Shown here piece by piece: positions 8,596 to 17,022 of a stretch of 33,690 bases of DNA (position 1 is the stretch's first letter; the number at the start of each line of letters is the position of its first letter). Both the position numbers and the translations under genes were made by a program. This DNA comes from Chitinophagaceae bacterium. GTDB lineage: Bacteria > Bacteroidota > Bacteroidia > Chitinophagales > Chitinophagaceae. A model generated the notes under the pieces. It did not search any database and was not told the DNA's origin. It saw only the letters and a list, made by a program, of their open reading frames with translations. The stretch lies in assembly GCA_017998385.1 (NCBI GenBank), contig JAGODE010000020.1, positions 1-33,690 on the forward strand, written 5' to 3'.

Positions 8596-10504
8596 AGATA
8601 CTTTTCTCACTTTCGGTATTCGTTATTTTAGTAAAATCTGTTTTATCAAATTCCAGCCTGATAGAGGTGCCTGGTCCACTGCTGATTTGCAGGCGCGCAT
8701 TGATATCATCGCTCAATCCACGAATCAACCTGAGCCCCAGCGAATCATGCTGCAGGCTCTCCCAGTGGGCAGGCAGACCAATTCCATTATCGGCTACCTC
8801 GAGCATTATCTTGCCCTCTTCTGTGCGGATCATACGGATACGTATTTCTCCGGGGGCCCCATCCGGAAAAGCATACTTGATGGAATTGGTAATTGCCTCG
8901 TTGAGGATAAGCGCAATTGGAATAGCCTGTGAAATATCCAGGCAGATATGATCAATCTGTGAATCAAACCGCACATGCCCTTTCAGATCAAAACTATCGC
9001 GCAGGTACGTTAACAATTCAGGCAGATAAACAGCCATATCAATAGCCGTTACATTGGCTACCTGGTATAATTTCTGGTGCATGAGCGACATGGCATATAT
9101 CCGATGCTGACTGATGCGCAAGGCCATCAGGGCCTCGTCTTTCAGATAAGCCGACTGAGCCTCCAGCAGACTCATAATCGTATGCAGGTTATTTTTTACA
9201 CGGTGATGCACTTCGCGCAGCAGCCATTCTTTTTCTTCCAGCAGCTTCTGCAACGCTTCATTTTTCCTGCTGATGGCCTGATTGCTTTTCTGCTTCAACT
9301 GATATTGGTTGTATAGCAGCCCCAGTATCACCAGCATAAGGGCAGCTCCTGCAATTGTTACATTGCGCGTGAAGGTTGACTTTTCCAATTCCAGTTTTCT
9401 CTTATTATTGGCCAGGCTCAATTCGTTTACACGGGCTCTCGACTTGGTGAGTTCATACTCTGCCTGCAGTGCGTTCATATTTTCTGACACCGATTTATAC
9501 AAAAAACTGTCGGCCAGTTCATGTTCCCGCTCCTTGGCTGTATATGCATGCTGGTAATCGCCCTGTGCCAGATAGATGGGCGTGATATTCTTCAGAAACC
9601 GTATTTCCTGCCGGTAATTCCCTTTATCACGTGCCAGCTTCACCGCCTGGTCAAGATAAAGGATCGCTTTTTTCGGTTCGTCTTTACCATAGGTTTTGGC
9701 CAGGCCGGAAAGACATTGCAGCTCACGCAGGTAATTTCCAATGCGGCGCGACCGCTCCAGTGCATCCAATTGCAGCTGCACCGCCTGTTGCTTATGTCCT
9801 GTTCGGGCATATACCGTTGCGAGGTTATTGACAATGGTGATGTTGAGTCCCTGATACTCCGGTTTATCGCTTAAGGGTAATGCTTTCTCGAGGTAGCCGG
9901 TTGCCTGGGAGAGTTTACCTGTTTCGCGGTAGATAACTCCCATATGATTGTAGATGTTGAGCGTAGTACCGGAGAAAGGTACACTATCGATTAACCGTTC
10001 GGCCTGTTTCAGATATTCCAGCGCAGGCTGATATTTATGCTGATCAAGATATGCCCAGGAGATACTGTAATATGCCTCCATTTTGCGGAAGGCATTTCCA
10101 TATTTTTCTGCATCTGCCAGGGCTGCATAAAAATATTCTCCCGCTTTGTCATACCGGCCATTACGGAGTTCAACCACACCCAGCCTGATACCGGCAGAAG
10201 CCCGGCCATCAGGTATCTGGTATGCCGTGAAAAGATCCAATGCCTGCTGATACTTTTTCCTGGCCAGTTCAAATTCACCCTGGTTATCGTCAATCATGCC
10301 CTGTTGCACAAGTATGGAAGCAACACCGGCACTATCGCCACCTGTACGGGCCTGATTCAATGCCTTGTTTGCGATATAAACAGCTGAGTCCTGTTTGTAA
10401 TAGCGGTAATAGCTGATTTGTTTCTCATAATCAGCTATCGAAGGCTGTTGTGCATACGCTCCGGTAACGAAAAGTAATAAAAGCAATGATCCGTAAGATT
10501 TCAT
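8582..10504 (-). CDS. TPR-containing sensor histidine kinase, HisKA_2 type
   Basis: A 640-residue inner-membrane sensor kinase. A signal peptide (1-19, ending AYAQQ) exports the sensor. TPR-like helical repeats fill about 25-330, followed by a coiled coil, one membrane helix (about 382-397), and a cytoplasmic HisKA_2 domain with EVHHRVKNN (431-439; phospho-His 433 or 434). The HATPase domain has N-box NEAITN (535-540) and DNGIGLP (572-578). Periplasmic TPRs with a single helix are a common Bacteroidota arrangement; the ligand is unknown. The gene overlaps the NtrC-type regulator by 14 nt, making that protein the obvious phosphate acceptor. The start MKSYGSLLLL begins the signal peptide and is secure. 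About 108 nt separate it from the GAF activator upstream on the same strand. Confidence 0.94.
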   Translation of the reverse strand: MKSYGSLLLLLFVTGAYAQQPSIADYEKQISYYRYYKQDSAVYIANKALNQARTGGDSAGVASILVQQGMIDDNQGEFELARKKYQQALDLFTAYQIPDGRASAGIRLGVVELRNGRYDKAGEYFYAALADAEKYGNAFRKMEAYYSISWAYLDQHKYQPALEYLKQAERLIDSVPFSGTTLNIYNHMGVIYRETGKLSQATGYLEKALPLSDKPEYQGLNITIVNNLATVYARTGHKQQAVQLQLDALERSRRIGNYLRELQCLSGLAKTYGKDEPKKAILYLDQAVKLARDKGNYRQEIRFLKNITPIYLAQGDYQHAYTAKEREHELADSFLYKSVSENMNALQAEYELTKSRARVNELSLANNKRKLELEKSTFTRNVTIAGAALMLVILGLLYNQYQLKQKSNQAISRKNEALQKLLEEKEWLLREVHHRVKNNLHTIMSLLEAQSAYLKDEALMALRISQHRIYAMSLMHQKLYQVANVTAIDMAVYLPELLTYLRDSFDLKGHVRFDSQIDHICLDISQAIPIALILNEAITNSIKYAFPDGAPGEIRIRMIRTEEGKIMLEVADNGIGLPAHWESLQHDSLGLRLIRGLSDDINARLQISSGPGTSIRLEFDKTDFTKITNTESEKSIYGAG

Positions 10505-10612
10505 ATAATCAGTCAGGGTCAGGTATTTTGAGCATAAATGACTGGGCCGGGCAGCAATGTAGTATAACCCACACAGCTGTTCATTGCCATTTGCTGCATT
10601 TCCGTTTCCTAT

Positions 10613-12274
10613 TCAGGGTTTATAGTTAAACAGTTTACTTTTTGCTATTCCCAGCTTTTTGATCTTTGAATTGAGTGTAGATACAGGCAGGCCCAGTATC
10701 GCTGCAGCTCCACCTGAACCATAGATTCTGCCCCGGCAGTGGTTGAGCACTTTCAGGATATGATCCCGCTCATTGTCTGCATGCGATTTAAGCTCCTCTT
10801 CCGCCGGCAATCCTGCTTTTTTTATCTCCTTTGCAGAAGGCAGGAATACCTGCCTGATCAACTGCCCGGGCGACATGAGTATACTTCGCTCAATGATATG
10901 CTCCAGTTCGCGCACATTACCTGGCCAGCGGTAAGCCATCAGTTCTTTGAGGGCTTTCGCCGACAACGATTTGGCGGGTTGACCGGTGATCCGGGCATAT
11001 TTTTCCAGGAAATGAGTTGCCAGTGCCGGCAGATCCTCCATTCGTGCGCGAAGTGGTGGCAGGGTTACAGGAAATACATGCAGGCGATAGTAAAGATCAT
11101 TCCGGAAGCGGCCGGCGGCCACTTCTTCGTCGAGGTTGCGGTTGGTGGCCGCAATCACACGTACATCTATCTTTATCGGACTTTTTCCGCCAATACGTTC
11201 TATTTCCCGCTCCTGCAATGCGCGCAATAGTTTTACCTGCAACTCTGGCTGAAGCTCTCCTATCTCATCCAGGAACAACGTGCCCCTGTGGGCCAGTTCA
11301 AATTTACCGATACGCCGCTCGGCAGCTCCGGTAAAACTCCCTTTTTCATGGCCAAACAGTTCGCTCTCGACCAGGTTGACAGGCAATGTTGCACAATTCA
11401 CTTTTACCATCAGCTTATCTGCGCGGGGTGATACATGGTGCAGTGCCCGTGCTACAAGTTCTTTGCCCGTACCCGTTTCGCCAAGAATCAGCACCGTACT
11501 GTTTACATCAGATACCTTTGTGAGCTGTTCAAATACCTGCTGCATGGCCGGCCCCACGCCCACTATATCCTGATAGGTATAGCCTCTTCCGACCTCCTGT
11601 TGCAAATAACTGCGCTCTTCCTCCAGCTGTTCTTTATAGCGTTTTATTTCTGCCAGCTGAGTTTCAATCTGCTCATAGGCCATGATGTTGCCTACAGCAA
11701 GTGAAAGCTGATCTGCCATAGCTGCTATCAGTCGCAGATGCCTGGGTGTAAAGTGATCCGCCCCTTCTGACCATAACATCAGCAATCCCAACCGGTCATT
11801 GCCTTTCTGCAGGGGAGCCGTCAGGCATTCTTTTAATCCGGCTTTCAGCGAAACAGCTACCAGCGAAGAAGCCGATTCATTGACATCAATGGCAGCCAGG
11901 TTTTCTATTTGCGGACTTCCGGCATCAAGCACCTTCTTTATAAAATCATCCCCATACGATAATGGCTGATCCAGTAAAGTACGATACCGGGCCTGCAAAC
12001 GGCGCGCACCAGATGATATGCGCAACGAGACATCCAGTGCCTGCGCCTTATCATCCATAAGGCCAATACACAGATCCTCCACCTGAAATAACTGTTGTAA
12101 ACGCGGGTAGACTTTACGCAGCAATTCTTTTCTGTCTCTTATGGCCGTTATCTCCCTGTTGAAGGAAAGCAGCATATCGCGTTCCTCCAGTTCCAGCAGC
12201 AATTCGGCTTCCATATCGCCATACATCCATCCATTTAGAGGTATGCTGTTTTCTTTTTTACTGCTGTAAGCCAT
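10613..12274 (-). CDS. GAF-domain sigma-54-dependent transcriptional activator
   Basis: A 553-residue activator resembling FhlA/NorR-type architecture without a receiver. A GAF-like sensory domain spans about 33-197. A coiled-coil linker (200-228) leads to the AAA+ domain with Walker A GETGTGKE (265-272), the sigma-54 contact loop written GSFTGA (312-317, Ser in place of the usual Ala), and Walker B LFLDEIGE (333-340). [11 protein letters not shown] and a C-terminal Fis-type HTH (about 518-545, [13 protein letters not shown]) follow. The HTH is nearly the same as in the NtrC-type regulator 2 kb downstream, so the two proteins are paralogues with probably related operators. The activity should be controlled by a small molecule bound to GAF, unidentified. 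It is divergent from an AraC gene, with an inverted repeat 29 nt upstream of its ATG that could be its own binding site. Confidence 0.93.
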   Translation of the reverse strand: MAYSSKKENSIPLNGWMYGDMEAELLLELEERDMLLSFNREITAIRDRKELLRKVYPRLQQLFQVEDLCIGLMDDKAQALDVSLRISSGARRLQARYRTLLDQPLSYGDDFIKKVLDAGSPQIENLAAIDVNESASSLVAVSLKAGLKECLTAPLQKGNDRLGLLMLWSEGADHFTPRHLRLIAAMADQLSLAVGNIMAYEQIETQLAEIKRYKEQLEEERSYLQQEVGRGYTYQDIVGVGPAMQQVFEQLTKVSDVNSTVLILGETGTGKELVARALHHVSPRADKLMVKVNCATLPVNLVESELFGHEKGSFTGAAERRIGKFELAHRGTLFLDEIGELQPELQVKLLRALQEREIERIGGKSPIKIDVRVIAATNRNLDEEVAAGRFRNDLYYRLHVFPVTLPPLRARMEDLPALATHFLEKYARITGQPAKSLSAKALKELMAYRWPGNVRELEHIIERSILMSPGQLIRQVFLPSAKEIKKAGLPAEEELKSHADNERDHILKVLNHCRGRIYGSGGAAAILGLPVSTLNSKIKKLGIAKSKLFNYKP

Positions 12275-12302
12275 GTACTAAAGGTAGGCTAAAGCAGTTA
12301 TC

Positions 12303-12338
12303 AAATACCGCTGAGAATGTCACCAATTTGCGGTATTT
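12303..12338. promoter_or_regulatory. Perfect 9+9 inverted repeat, candidate activator-binding site
   Basis: AAATACCGC (12303-12311) and GCGGTATTT (12330-12338) are exact reverse complements, separated by 18 nt. The element lies between the divergent GAF activator (ATG at 12274) and AraC gene (ATG at 12460). Its centre is about 77 bp upstream of the GG of the sigma-54-like promoter at 12397-12412, the usual range for an enhancer site. Binding by the GAF activator, by the AraC protein or by both is inferred. Confidence 0.55.
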
Positions 12339-12396
12339 CGTTAATTTTTATTTTTAAATAGCAATGTAAGAGACTGATTTTTAATACAATAAAGCC

Positions 12397-12412
12397 TGGC
12401 ACAAGTATTGGC
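12397..12412 (+). promoter_or_regulatory. Near-consensus sigma-54 (-24/-12) promoter
   Basis: TGGCAC, five bases, then TTGGC matches the sigma-54 form TGGCAC-N5-TTGC except that the -12 GC is one base late. It points toward the AraC gene and would start transcription near 12424, about 35 nt before the ATG. The neighbouring gene encodes a sigma-54 activator, which raises the likelihood. The imperfect -12 spacing keeps this uncertain. Confidence 0.45.
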
Positions 12413-12459
12413 TAATATATGCAGGAAACCACGACTACCACTACCAAAAAACCAGGATT

Positions 12460-13335
12460 ATGACTGTACAGTATTCTACCAGCATCAACCCGATTGTTGA
12501 CCGGCCTGTATCTTTTATTCGCCAGCACAGTCCACTTCAACCCGATTTTGATATTCAGACTATCGAGCCAGGACATCCGGACCTGCCAGTGTCGCGTATT
12601 TCGCGTTATGAAATTTTCTGGATGAAGCAATCAGGAACATCGCTGCATGTAGACGGGCAGGATTATCCGTTAATGCCGCATCAGCTTTTTTGTGTTGCGC
12701 CGGGCCACTGGAGGCGTCTTAGTATGTCAGGCCCCACGCATGGTTATTACATCAGTTTTGCACCCGATTTTTTACTCACGGGAAATAATTGCGCCGGAAT
12801 GTACGAAGATAATTTCGCGCAATTGCAAATCCTGGATGCAAGTGGCTACCTGCAGGCCGAGCTGCAGATGCTTATCCTCAAGATGATTCGCGAAAACAAT
12901 CATTCCTTTCAGCGCAAAACTGAGTTATTAAAGGGCCTGGTACAGATTTTAATGATCCATTTTGGACGCCAGGAGCAACACACCCCTGCGACCCATACAG
13001 ATACGCGTGAAGTAAGTCTGATCCGTCAGTTTGTGCAATTGGTAAGAACACATTTTATGGAAAAGAAAATGGTGAGCGACTATGCAGATATCCTTTGCGT
13101 AACCGCCAATCACCTCAACCGCACGGTTAAAAAGCTGACAGGACAGACCGCCAGTTATCATATTCAACAGCAGGTAATCCGCGAAGCAAAGCGTATGGCC
13201 ATCTATTCAGAAACCAGTATGAAAGAAATTGCCTATAGCCTTGGATTTGATAACCTCGCACATTTCAGTAAATTTTTCAAAAACAATTCCGGCAGCAGTT
13301 TTTCGAATTACAGAAAGAACGCAACCATGGGATGA
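12460..13335 (+). CDS. AraC family transcriptional regulator
   Basis: A 291-residue regulator. The N-terminal half (about 20-120) has the cupin-like features of AraC sensor domains, including ISRYEIFWM, LMPHQLFCVAPGHWR and HGYYISFAPDF. The C-terminal half (about 190-287) holds the two helix-turn-helix units: SDYADILCVTANHLNRTVKK, then KEIAYSLGFDNLAHFSKFFK. This is a textbook AraC/XylS pair. The inducer is not predictable. It stands alone on its strand, divergent from the sigma-54 activator. A near-consensus sigma-54 promoter and an inverted repeat lie upstream, so the activator may control it. The start ATG at 12460 gives a normal N-terminus. The gene ends only 36 nt before the tandem nonamer array, and no hairpin terminator is visible. 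Confidence 0.93.
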   Translation: MTVQYSTSINPIVDRPVSFIRQHSPLQPDFDIQTIEPGHPDLPVSRISRYEIFWMKQSGTSLHVDGQDYPLMPHQLFCVAPGHWRRLSMSGPTHGYYISFAPDFLLTGNNCAGMYEDNFAQLQILDASGYLQAELQMLILKMIRENNHSFQRKTELLKGLVQILMIHFGRQEQHTPATHTDTREVSLIRQFVQLVRTHFMEKKMVSDYADILCVTANHLNRTVKKLTGQTASYHIQQQVIREAKRMAIYSETSMKEIAYSLGFDNLAHFSKFFKNNSGSSFSNYRKNATMG

Positions 13336-13371
13336 TTTTAGAATGTGCTATTGTGCTGATGTGCTAATAAG

Positions 13372-13565
13372 TCTTTGCACTCTTCGCGTTCTTCGCGCTC
13401 TTTGCGTTCTTCGCGCTCTTTGCGTTCTTCGCGCTCTTCGCGTCTTTGCGTTCTTCGCGTTCTTTGCGTTCTTTGCGTTCTTCGCGCTCTTCGCATCTTC
13501 GCGTTCTTTGCGCTCTTCGCGTTCTTGGCGCTCTTTGCGTTCTTCGCGTCTTTGCGTTCTTCGCG
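13372..13565. repeat. Tandem array of 22 nonamers, TCTT(T/C)GCG(T/C)
   Basis: The stretch is made entirely of 9-nt units of the form tctttgcgt or tcttcgcgc; four units are 8 nt long, which shifts the phase. It fills most of the gap between two convergent genes and directly abuts the stop codon (13566-13568) of the hybrid kinase. Open frames across it encode only Lys/Arg/Asn/Ala or Glu/Arg repeats and change frame at the 8-nt units, so it is not a gene. Variation at units 1, 14 and 18 suggests age or drift. A degenerate relative is at 17023-17058. Confidence 0.95.
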
Positions 13566-15761
13566 TCATAAGGACTGATAAAAATGCCGGGCTTCTTCCA
13601 TCGCCTGACCACATATATCCTTCAGCTGTGCAATAAGACGGCCAAAAGAAGAAGGCCCCTGTTGCTGATGTTCCAGTTCATCGAGGACAGGGCTTAGTAC
13701 GGGGAGTAATCCCACTACAGAAACACTGGTACGCATGTTATGTGCCAGCTTACTAAGCAATGTATACTGCTGGCGGGTATAGGCCTCTTCCAACTCGGCA
13801 AGAGCCGCCGGGATAATTTCCAGGAATTGCCCGGTCACAGCTTTTTCATAGTCCGTATTGCCGAGGCTTACTTCACGCATATAATCAAGCTGGATAGTCT
13901 CATACTTTTCTGCCACAGCAGTAAAAGAACCGGGAGAAGGAGGCCCCCCTGCAGCGCCCTGTTTACCGAGCTTTGTCAGCAACTGATAAAGCTGACCTTC
14001 CCGAACAGGTTTTGACAGGTATTCGTTCATGCCGAAACTGATGCATTTCTCACGCTCGCCGGGCATAGCATGTGCAGTCATCGCAATAATAGGTATATCC
14101 GACTTCAGCACCTGGCGTATCTCCTGGCTGGCTGTATAGCCATCCATTACCGGCATTTGTATATCCATTAATATCACATGAAAATGATGAGCCCGTAACT
14201 GTTCTATACAATCCTGCCCATTGTAGGCAAAAGAACAGGTGGCCCCCCACCGATCGAGCAGGTGCCTGATGAGTGATTGATTGATCTCATTGTCTTCTGC
14301 CACCAGTATCTCCATACCCTGCAGTGAGCCGGCTGCCGGCTGATTTTGCTGTTCATCAGTTTGCTGTATATCATTGTCTTTTGCAACACCAAATGGAATT
14401 ACCAATGAGAACTGCGTACCCTGGCCTGGCCGGCTTTCTACGGTAATGCTACCCTGCAGCAGGGTTACCAGATCTTTCACAATGCTAAGTCCCAGCCCTG
14501 TTCCGCCATATTTGCGGGTTACAGAATCTTCTGCCTGCTGAAAACGTTCAAAAATGCGGTCGAGCTGATCTGATTCAATACCGATACCGCTATCGGCAAC
14601 ACTAATTGCCAATAGCAACTGTCTGCCCCGCCAGCCCTGTTGCGTAACATGAATATGAATGCGGCCTTTATGTGTGAATTTAATTGCGTTATTGACCAGG
14701 TTGACCAGTATCTGAGTAAGACGCATGGGATCCCCTTCAAGTATATCCGGTAAAACCGGATCTGTTTCAGAAGTCAGCTGCAGGTCTTTTTCTGCCACGC
14801 GGGTAGCAAACATGGTCTCTACAGCATGTAGCAGGTTGCGCAGGCTGAATGAAGCTGTCTCCAGCCTTATCATACCGGCTTCTATTTTGGAAAGGTCAAG
14901 TATGTCGTTGACAATTGCAAGGAGATTCTCACCAGATTGCTCAATGGTTTGCAGATAGTGGCTCGACTCTTCATCCATTTTTTTGTGACGGAGCAGATTG
15001 GTGAAGCCAAGGATAGCGTTGAGCGGCGTACGTATTTCATGGCTCATATTGGCCAGGAAATTTTCTTTGATACGCGCCGCTTCACGTTGTTTCTTTTCAG
15101 ACAGATTGAGCTGCTGAATCAAATGTTCCTGCCGGCGCAGTGTATGAATGATATACCAAAACAGGCCTGCTGCACTTATGAGTACCAGCGAGATGAGGAT
15201 AATGCTAAACCGGAGAGCGCCGCGTCCGCTCTGGTCCATCGAGAGGGTGACTTCGGCGAGGTGCCGTTTGCGGGTGCTGTCGACCAGGCTGGTGACCATG
15301 ATGATGGAATCTGCAAGGCGCTTACTGGTGGGGTCGGCAATCATGCGCAGGGCTACCGGCCGGCCGGCCAGCAGCAGGCTGTCGAGTACTTCGTTGCCAA
15401 AAGCAATTTTGCGGCGTACCAGTTTGTCGAGCTGATCGATGTATTTGACAGAACTGTCATCGTCCGTTACTTTCTGCAATTTTTCCAGGTCATTATCAAT
15501 TTCGGCCAGCTGGCTTTCTATGCCCCGGAAGAGACCTGTATCGCTGGTAGCTACCGCTCCGCGGATACGGCTTTCAAATGCGATCACATTCTTTCCCAGC
15601 TCCTGCAACTGCCTGCCGGTGCTAAGTTCCTGCAGCAACTTTTCATTGCCATTGATGAGAGTGTTGATGTTTTTGGAAGAGTTGAACTGAATATAGACCA
15701 GCAGCAATGTGCCTGCAATAAAGCCTGCCAGGATAAAATAGATAAGTCTTTTCCCTTTCAT
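13566..15761 (-). CDS. Hybrid sensor histidine kinase with receiver and HPt domains
   Basis: A 731-residue inner-membrane phosphorelay kinase. TM1 (about 6-25), a periplasmic helical region resembling CHASE3 (about 30-180) and TM2 (about 184-205) precede HisKA with His241 in MSHEIRTPLN. HATPase follows with NLVNNAIKF, DSGIGI and GGTGLGLSI, then a receiver (about 483-597) with Asp533 in LMDIQMPVMDG and Lys584 in LSKPV. A C-terminal HPt domain (about 625-725) has His674 in KLAHNMRTS. The full relay His-Asp-His is present, so an additional response regulator is expected as final acceptor; the LytTR regulator upstream is a candidate by position only. A small membrane protein precedes it by 31 nt on the same strand. 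The stop codon touches the nonamer array, but the HPt domain appears complete. Confidence 0.95.
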   Translation of the reverse strand: MKGKRLIYFILAGFIAGTLLLVYIQFNSSKNINTLINGNEKLLQELSTGRQLQELGKNVIAFESRIRGAVATSDTGLFRGIESQLAEIDNDLEKLQKVTDDDSSVKYIDQLDKLVRRKIAFGNEVLDSLLLAGRPVALRMIADPTSKRLADSIIMVTSLVDSTRKRHLAEVTLSMDQSGRGALRFSIILISLVLISAAGLFWYIIHTLRRQEHLIQQLNLSEKKQREAARIKENFLANMSHEIRTPLNAILGFTNLLRHKKMDEESSHYLQTIEQSGENLLAIVNDILDLSKIEAGMIRLETASFSLRNLLHAVETMFATRVAEKDLQLTSETDPVLPDILEGDPMRLTQILVNLVNNAIKFTHKGRIHIHVTQQGWRGRQLLLAISVADSGIGIESDQLDRIFERFQQAEDSVTRKYGGTGLGLSIVKDLVTLLQGSITVESRPGQGTQFSLVIPFGVAKDNDIQQTDEQQNQPAAGSLQGMEILVAEDNEINQSLIRHLLDRWGATCSFAYNGQDCIEQLRAHHFHVILMDIQMPVMDGYTASQEIRQVLKSDIPIIAMTAHAMPGEREKCISFGMNEYLSKPVREGQLYQLLTKLGKQGAAGGPPSPGSFTAVAEKYETIQLDYMREVSLGNTDYEKAVTGQFLEIIPAALAELEEAYTRQQYTLLSKLAHNMRTSVSVVGLLPVLSPVLDELEHQQQGPSSFGRLIAQLKDICGQAMEEARHFYQSL

Positions 15762-15792
15762 TGTCCTGATTATGGCTCTAATTTAGGTTAAT

Positions 15793-15996
15793 TCAGGAAC
15801 CTGATTTGTGCGGAGGCAGCTTGAGGTATCTGTTAAAAAAATAAATGAGCAGCAGGATTGACACTACCAGTGCTGCTGCCAGCAATAAAATGGAAGAACG
15901 GCTGCCTCCCTCATCCAGGAGTTTGAAAAGCAGGTAACTGAGTAAAACCAGCACCAGGGTATCGGTAAAGAATAATATGGTATAAACGAATTTCAT
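15793..15996 (-). CDS. Small two-helix membrane protein
   Basis: A 67-residue protein beginning MKFVYTILFFTD, with two predicted membrane helices (about 5-26 and 35-54) joined by a short loop with DEGG. It has a basic, Pro-containing tail (RYLKLPPHKSGS). I do not recognise a family. It ends 31 nt before the hybrid kinase start on the same strand, so the two are probably co-transcribed and it could be an accessory to the sensor, though nothing in the sequence shows contact. An intrinsic terminator lies only 9 nt upstream of its ATG, so transcription of the pair must read through it or start very close. Hydrophobic profile and clean start support a real gene. Confidence 0.6.
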   Translation of the reverse strand: MKFVYTILFFTDTLVLVLLSYLLFKLLDEGGSRSSILLLAAALVVSILLLIYFFNRYLKLPPHKSGS

Positions 15997-16005
15997 GGGT
16001 TATTT

Positions 16006-16035
16006 AAAAAAAAGGCCCTGGTGGAAACCAAGGCC
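16006..16035 (-). terminator. Intrinsic terminator just upstream of the small membrane protein and kinase genes
   Basis: On the minus strand GGCCTTGGT pairs with ACCAGGGCC around a TTCC loop, followed by eight T (complement of 16006-16013). The only irregular pair is a G-U wobble on the minus strand; it would be a C-A mismatch on the plus strand, which fixes the orientation. The T-run ends 9 nt before the ATG of the 67-residue protein. It may end a short RNA or act as an attenuator. Confidence 0.8.
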
Positions 16036-16102
16036 GTAAACCAAAACCAACTGCTATGAGAAAAACTCATTACGTTTTGTTCACTATGAGAAGTTTCCGA
16101 TT

Positions 16103-16110
16103 CAAAATTA
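16103..16110 (-). promoter_or_regulatory. Possible Bacteroidota -7 element (TAATTTTG)
   Basis: TAATTTTG on the minus strand matches the TAnnTTTG form. No TTTG is found at the ideal 19-20 nt upstream; the nearest TTG is about 27 nt away. If active, it would start an RNA of roughly 90 nt ending at the terminator at 16006-16035, leading to the small membrane protein and hybrid kinase genes. Confidence 0.3.
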
Positions 16111-16222
16111 GCCGTCACCGGCTGGTTGTCCCGGACTCAATCGGCCAGCAGGCAAATACTGTCGTTGGATGGGGCGCATTTATCTGTCCGCTCCTGGCAA
16201 ACGGAGAGTAACTGCCGGGCGC

Positions 16223-16259
16223 AAAAAAACCGGTTGCGGGAAAAGCACCCGGCAACCGG
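16223..16259 (-). terminator. Intrinsic terminator of the LytTR regulator gene
   Basis: On the minus strand ccggttgccggg pairs with cccgcaaccgg with one bulged C, followed by seven T (complement of 16223-16229). It starts 25 nt past the LytTR stop codon and should separate this gene from the kinase unit. Confidence 0.88.
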
Positions 16260-16283
16260 CCTAAATATTTAAACCCATTGACA

Positions 16284-16982
16284 CTAAAGAATATTCATCC
16301 GCTTATTAAGCGTAGCCCGGTAGGCATCGGCTACCGGTACCGGCTTGCCCTGAAGCACCAGGGCGCCATCCTGAATGCTGTCGATTTTGTCGATAGCCAC
16401 GAGATACGACCGATGAACCCGCTGAAACAGGCTGGCAGGAAGATGTTCTTCCACGGCTTTAAGTGTGGTGTGAATGGCGTAGAATTTTTGGGCCGTATGC
16501 AATTTTACATAGTCGCCCATGGCTTCGGCAAATAGTATTTCCTGCACTGCCAGCCGCCGTACAATATTGGAGTCGCGAATAAAAATAAATTCACGCTCAC
16601 CCATATCTACCTTTTCTTCCCGGCTCCCCAAAAGCTCACGCACACGTTCAATAGCCTGCACAAAGCGGGCAGGCGTTACCGGCTTGAGCAGATAATCTGC
16701 CACGTTGAGTTCAAATGCCTCGAGCGCATATTCTTTTTTTGAAGTGGTGAATACGATAAGCGGGCGCCTGTTGCCCAAGTTGCGTGTCAGCTCCAGCCCG
16801 GTCATTCCCGGCATTTCTATATCCAGCAATAACAGATCAACGGGTGTTTGCTGCAACTGGTTATATGCTTCAATCGCACTTTCGCATTCAGCCATGACCT
16901 GGAGGTCGGTCACATGGCTCGTCAGCTGGCGCAGCGTTGTACGGGCAATTTTATTATCATCAACAATGAGGCAGGTGATCAT
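16284..16982 (-). CDS. LytTR family response regulator
   Basis: A 232-residue cytoplasmic response regulator. The receiver (about 1-118) has the acidic pair Asp8-Asp9 in IVDDN, phospho-acceptor Asp54 in LLLDIEMPGM, and Lys100 in YLLKPV. A LytTR DNA-binding domain (about 130-230) follows, recognised by FIFIRDSNIVRRL, GDYVKLHT and FQRVHRSYLVAID. Regulators of this class are usually partnered with LytS-type or HisKA kinases. Here none is adjacent on the same transcript: the terminator at 16223-16259 separates it from the hybrid kinase, whose phosphorelay would need a final receiver. Partnership with that kinase is an inference from position. The start ATG gives a canonical receiver N-terminus (MITCLIVDD). 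Confidence 0.94.
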   Translation of the reverse strand: MITCLIVDDNKIARTTLRQLTSHVTDLQVMAECESAIEAYNQLQQTPVDLLLLDIEMPGMTGLELTRNLGNRRPLIVFTTSKKEYALEAFELNVADYLLKPVTPARFVQAIERVRELLGSREEKVDMGEREFIFIRDSNIVRRLAVQEILFAEAMGDYVKLHTAQKFYAIHTTLKAVEEHLPASLFQRVHRSYLVAIDKIDSIQDGALVLQGKPVPVADAYRATLNKRMNIL

Positions 16983-17022
16983 GCTATTTTTTTATAAAAG
17001 TAATTCTCTTTCTGTAAAGGTT

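Noticed and set aside
13348..13614. Minus-strand frames rich in KNAK/EERK or RRTQ repeats
   Set aside because: They are translations of the nonamer array in different phases; the 8-nt units shift the frame and the frames overlap the hybrid kinase gene. No start signal or conserved domain is present.
16056..16211. 51-codon plus-strand frame starting MRKTHYVLFTMRS
   Set aside because: It has a clean ATG and stop, but no signal peptide, membrane segment or known motif, and lies opposite the terminator-bearing minus-strand leader. I cannot separate it from chance.
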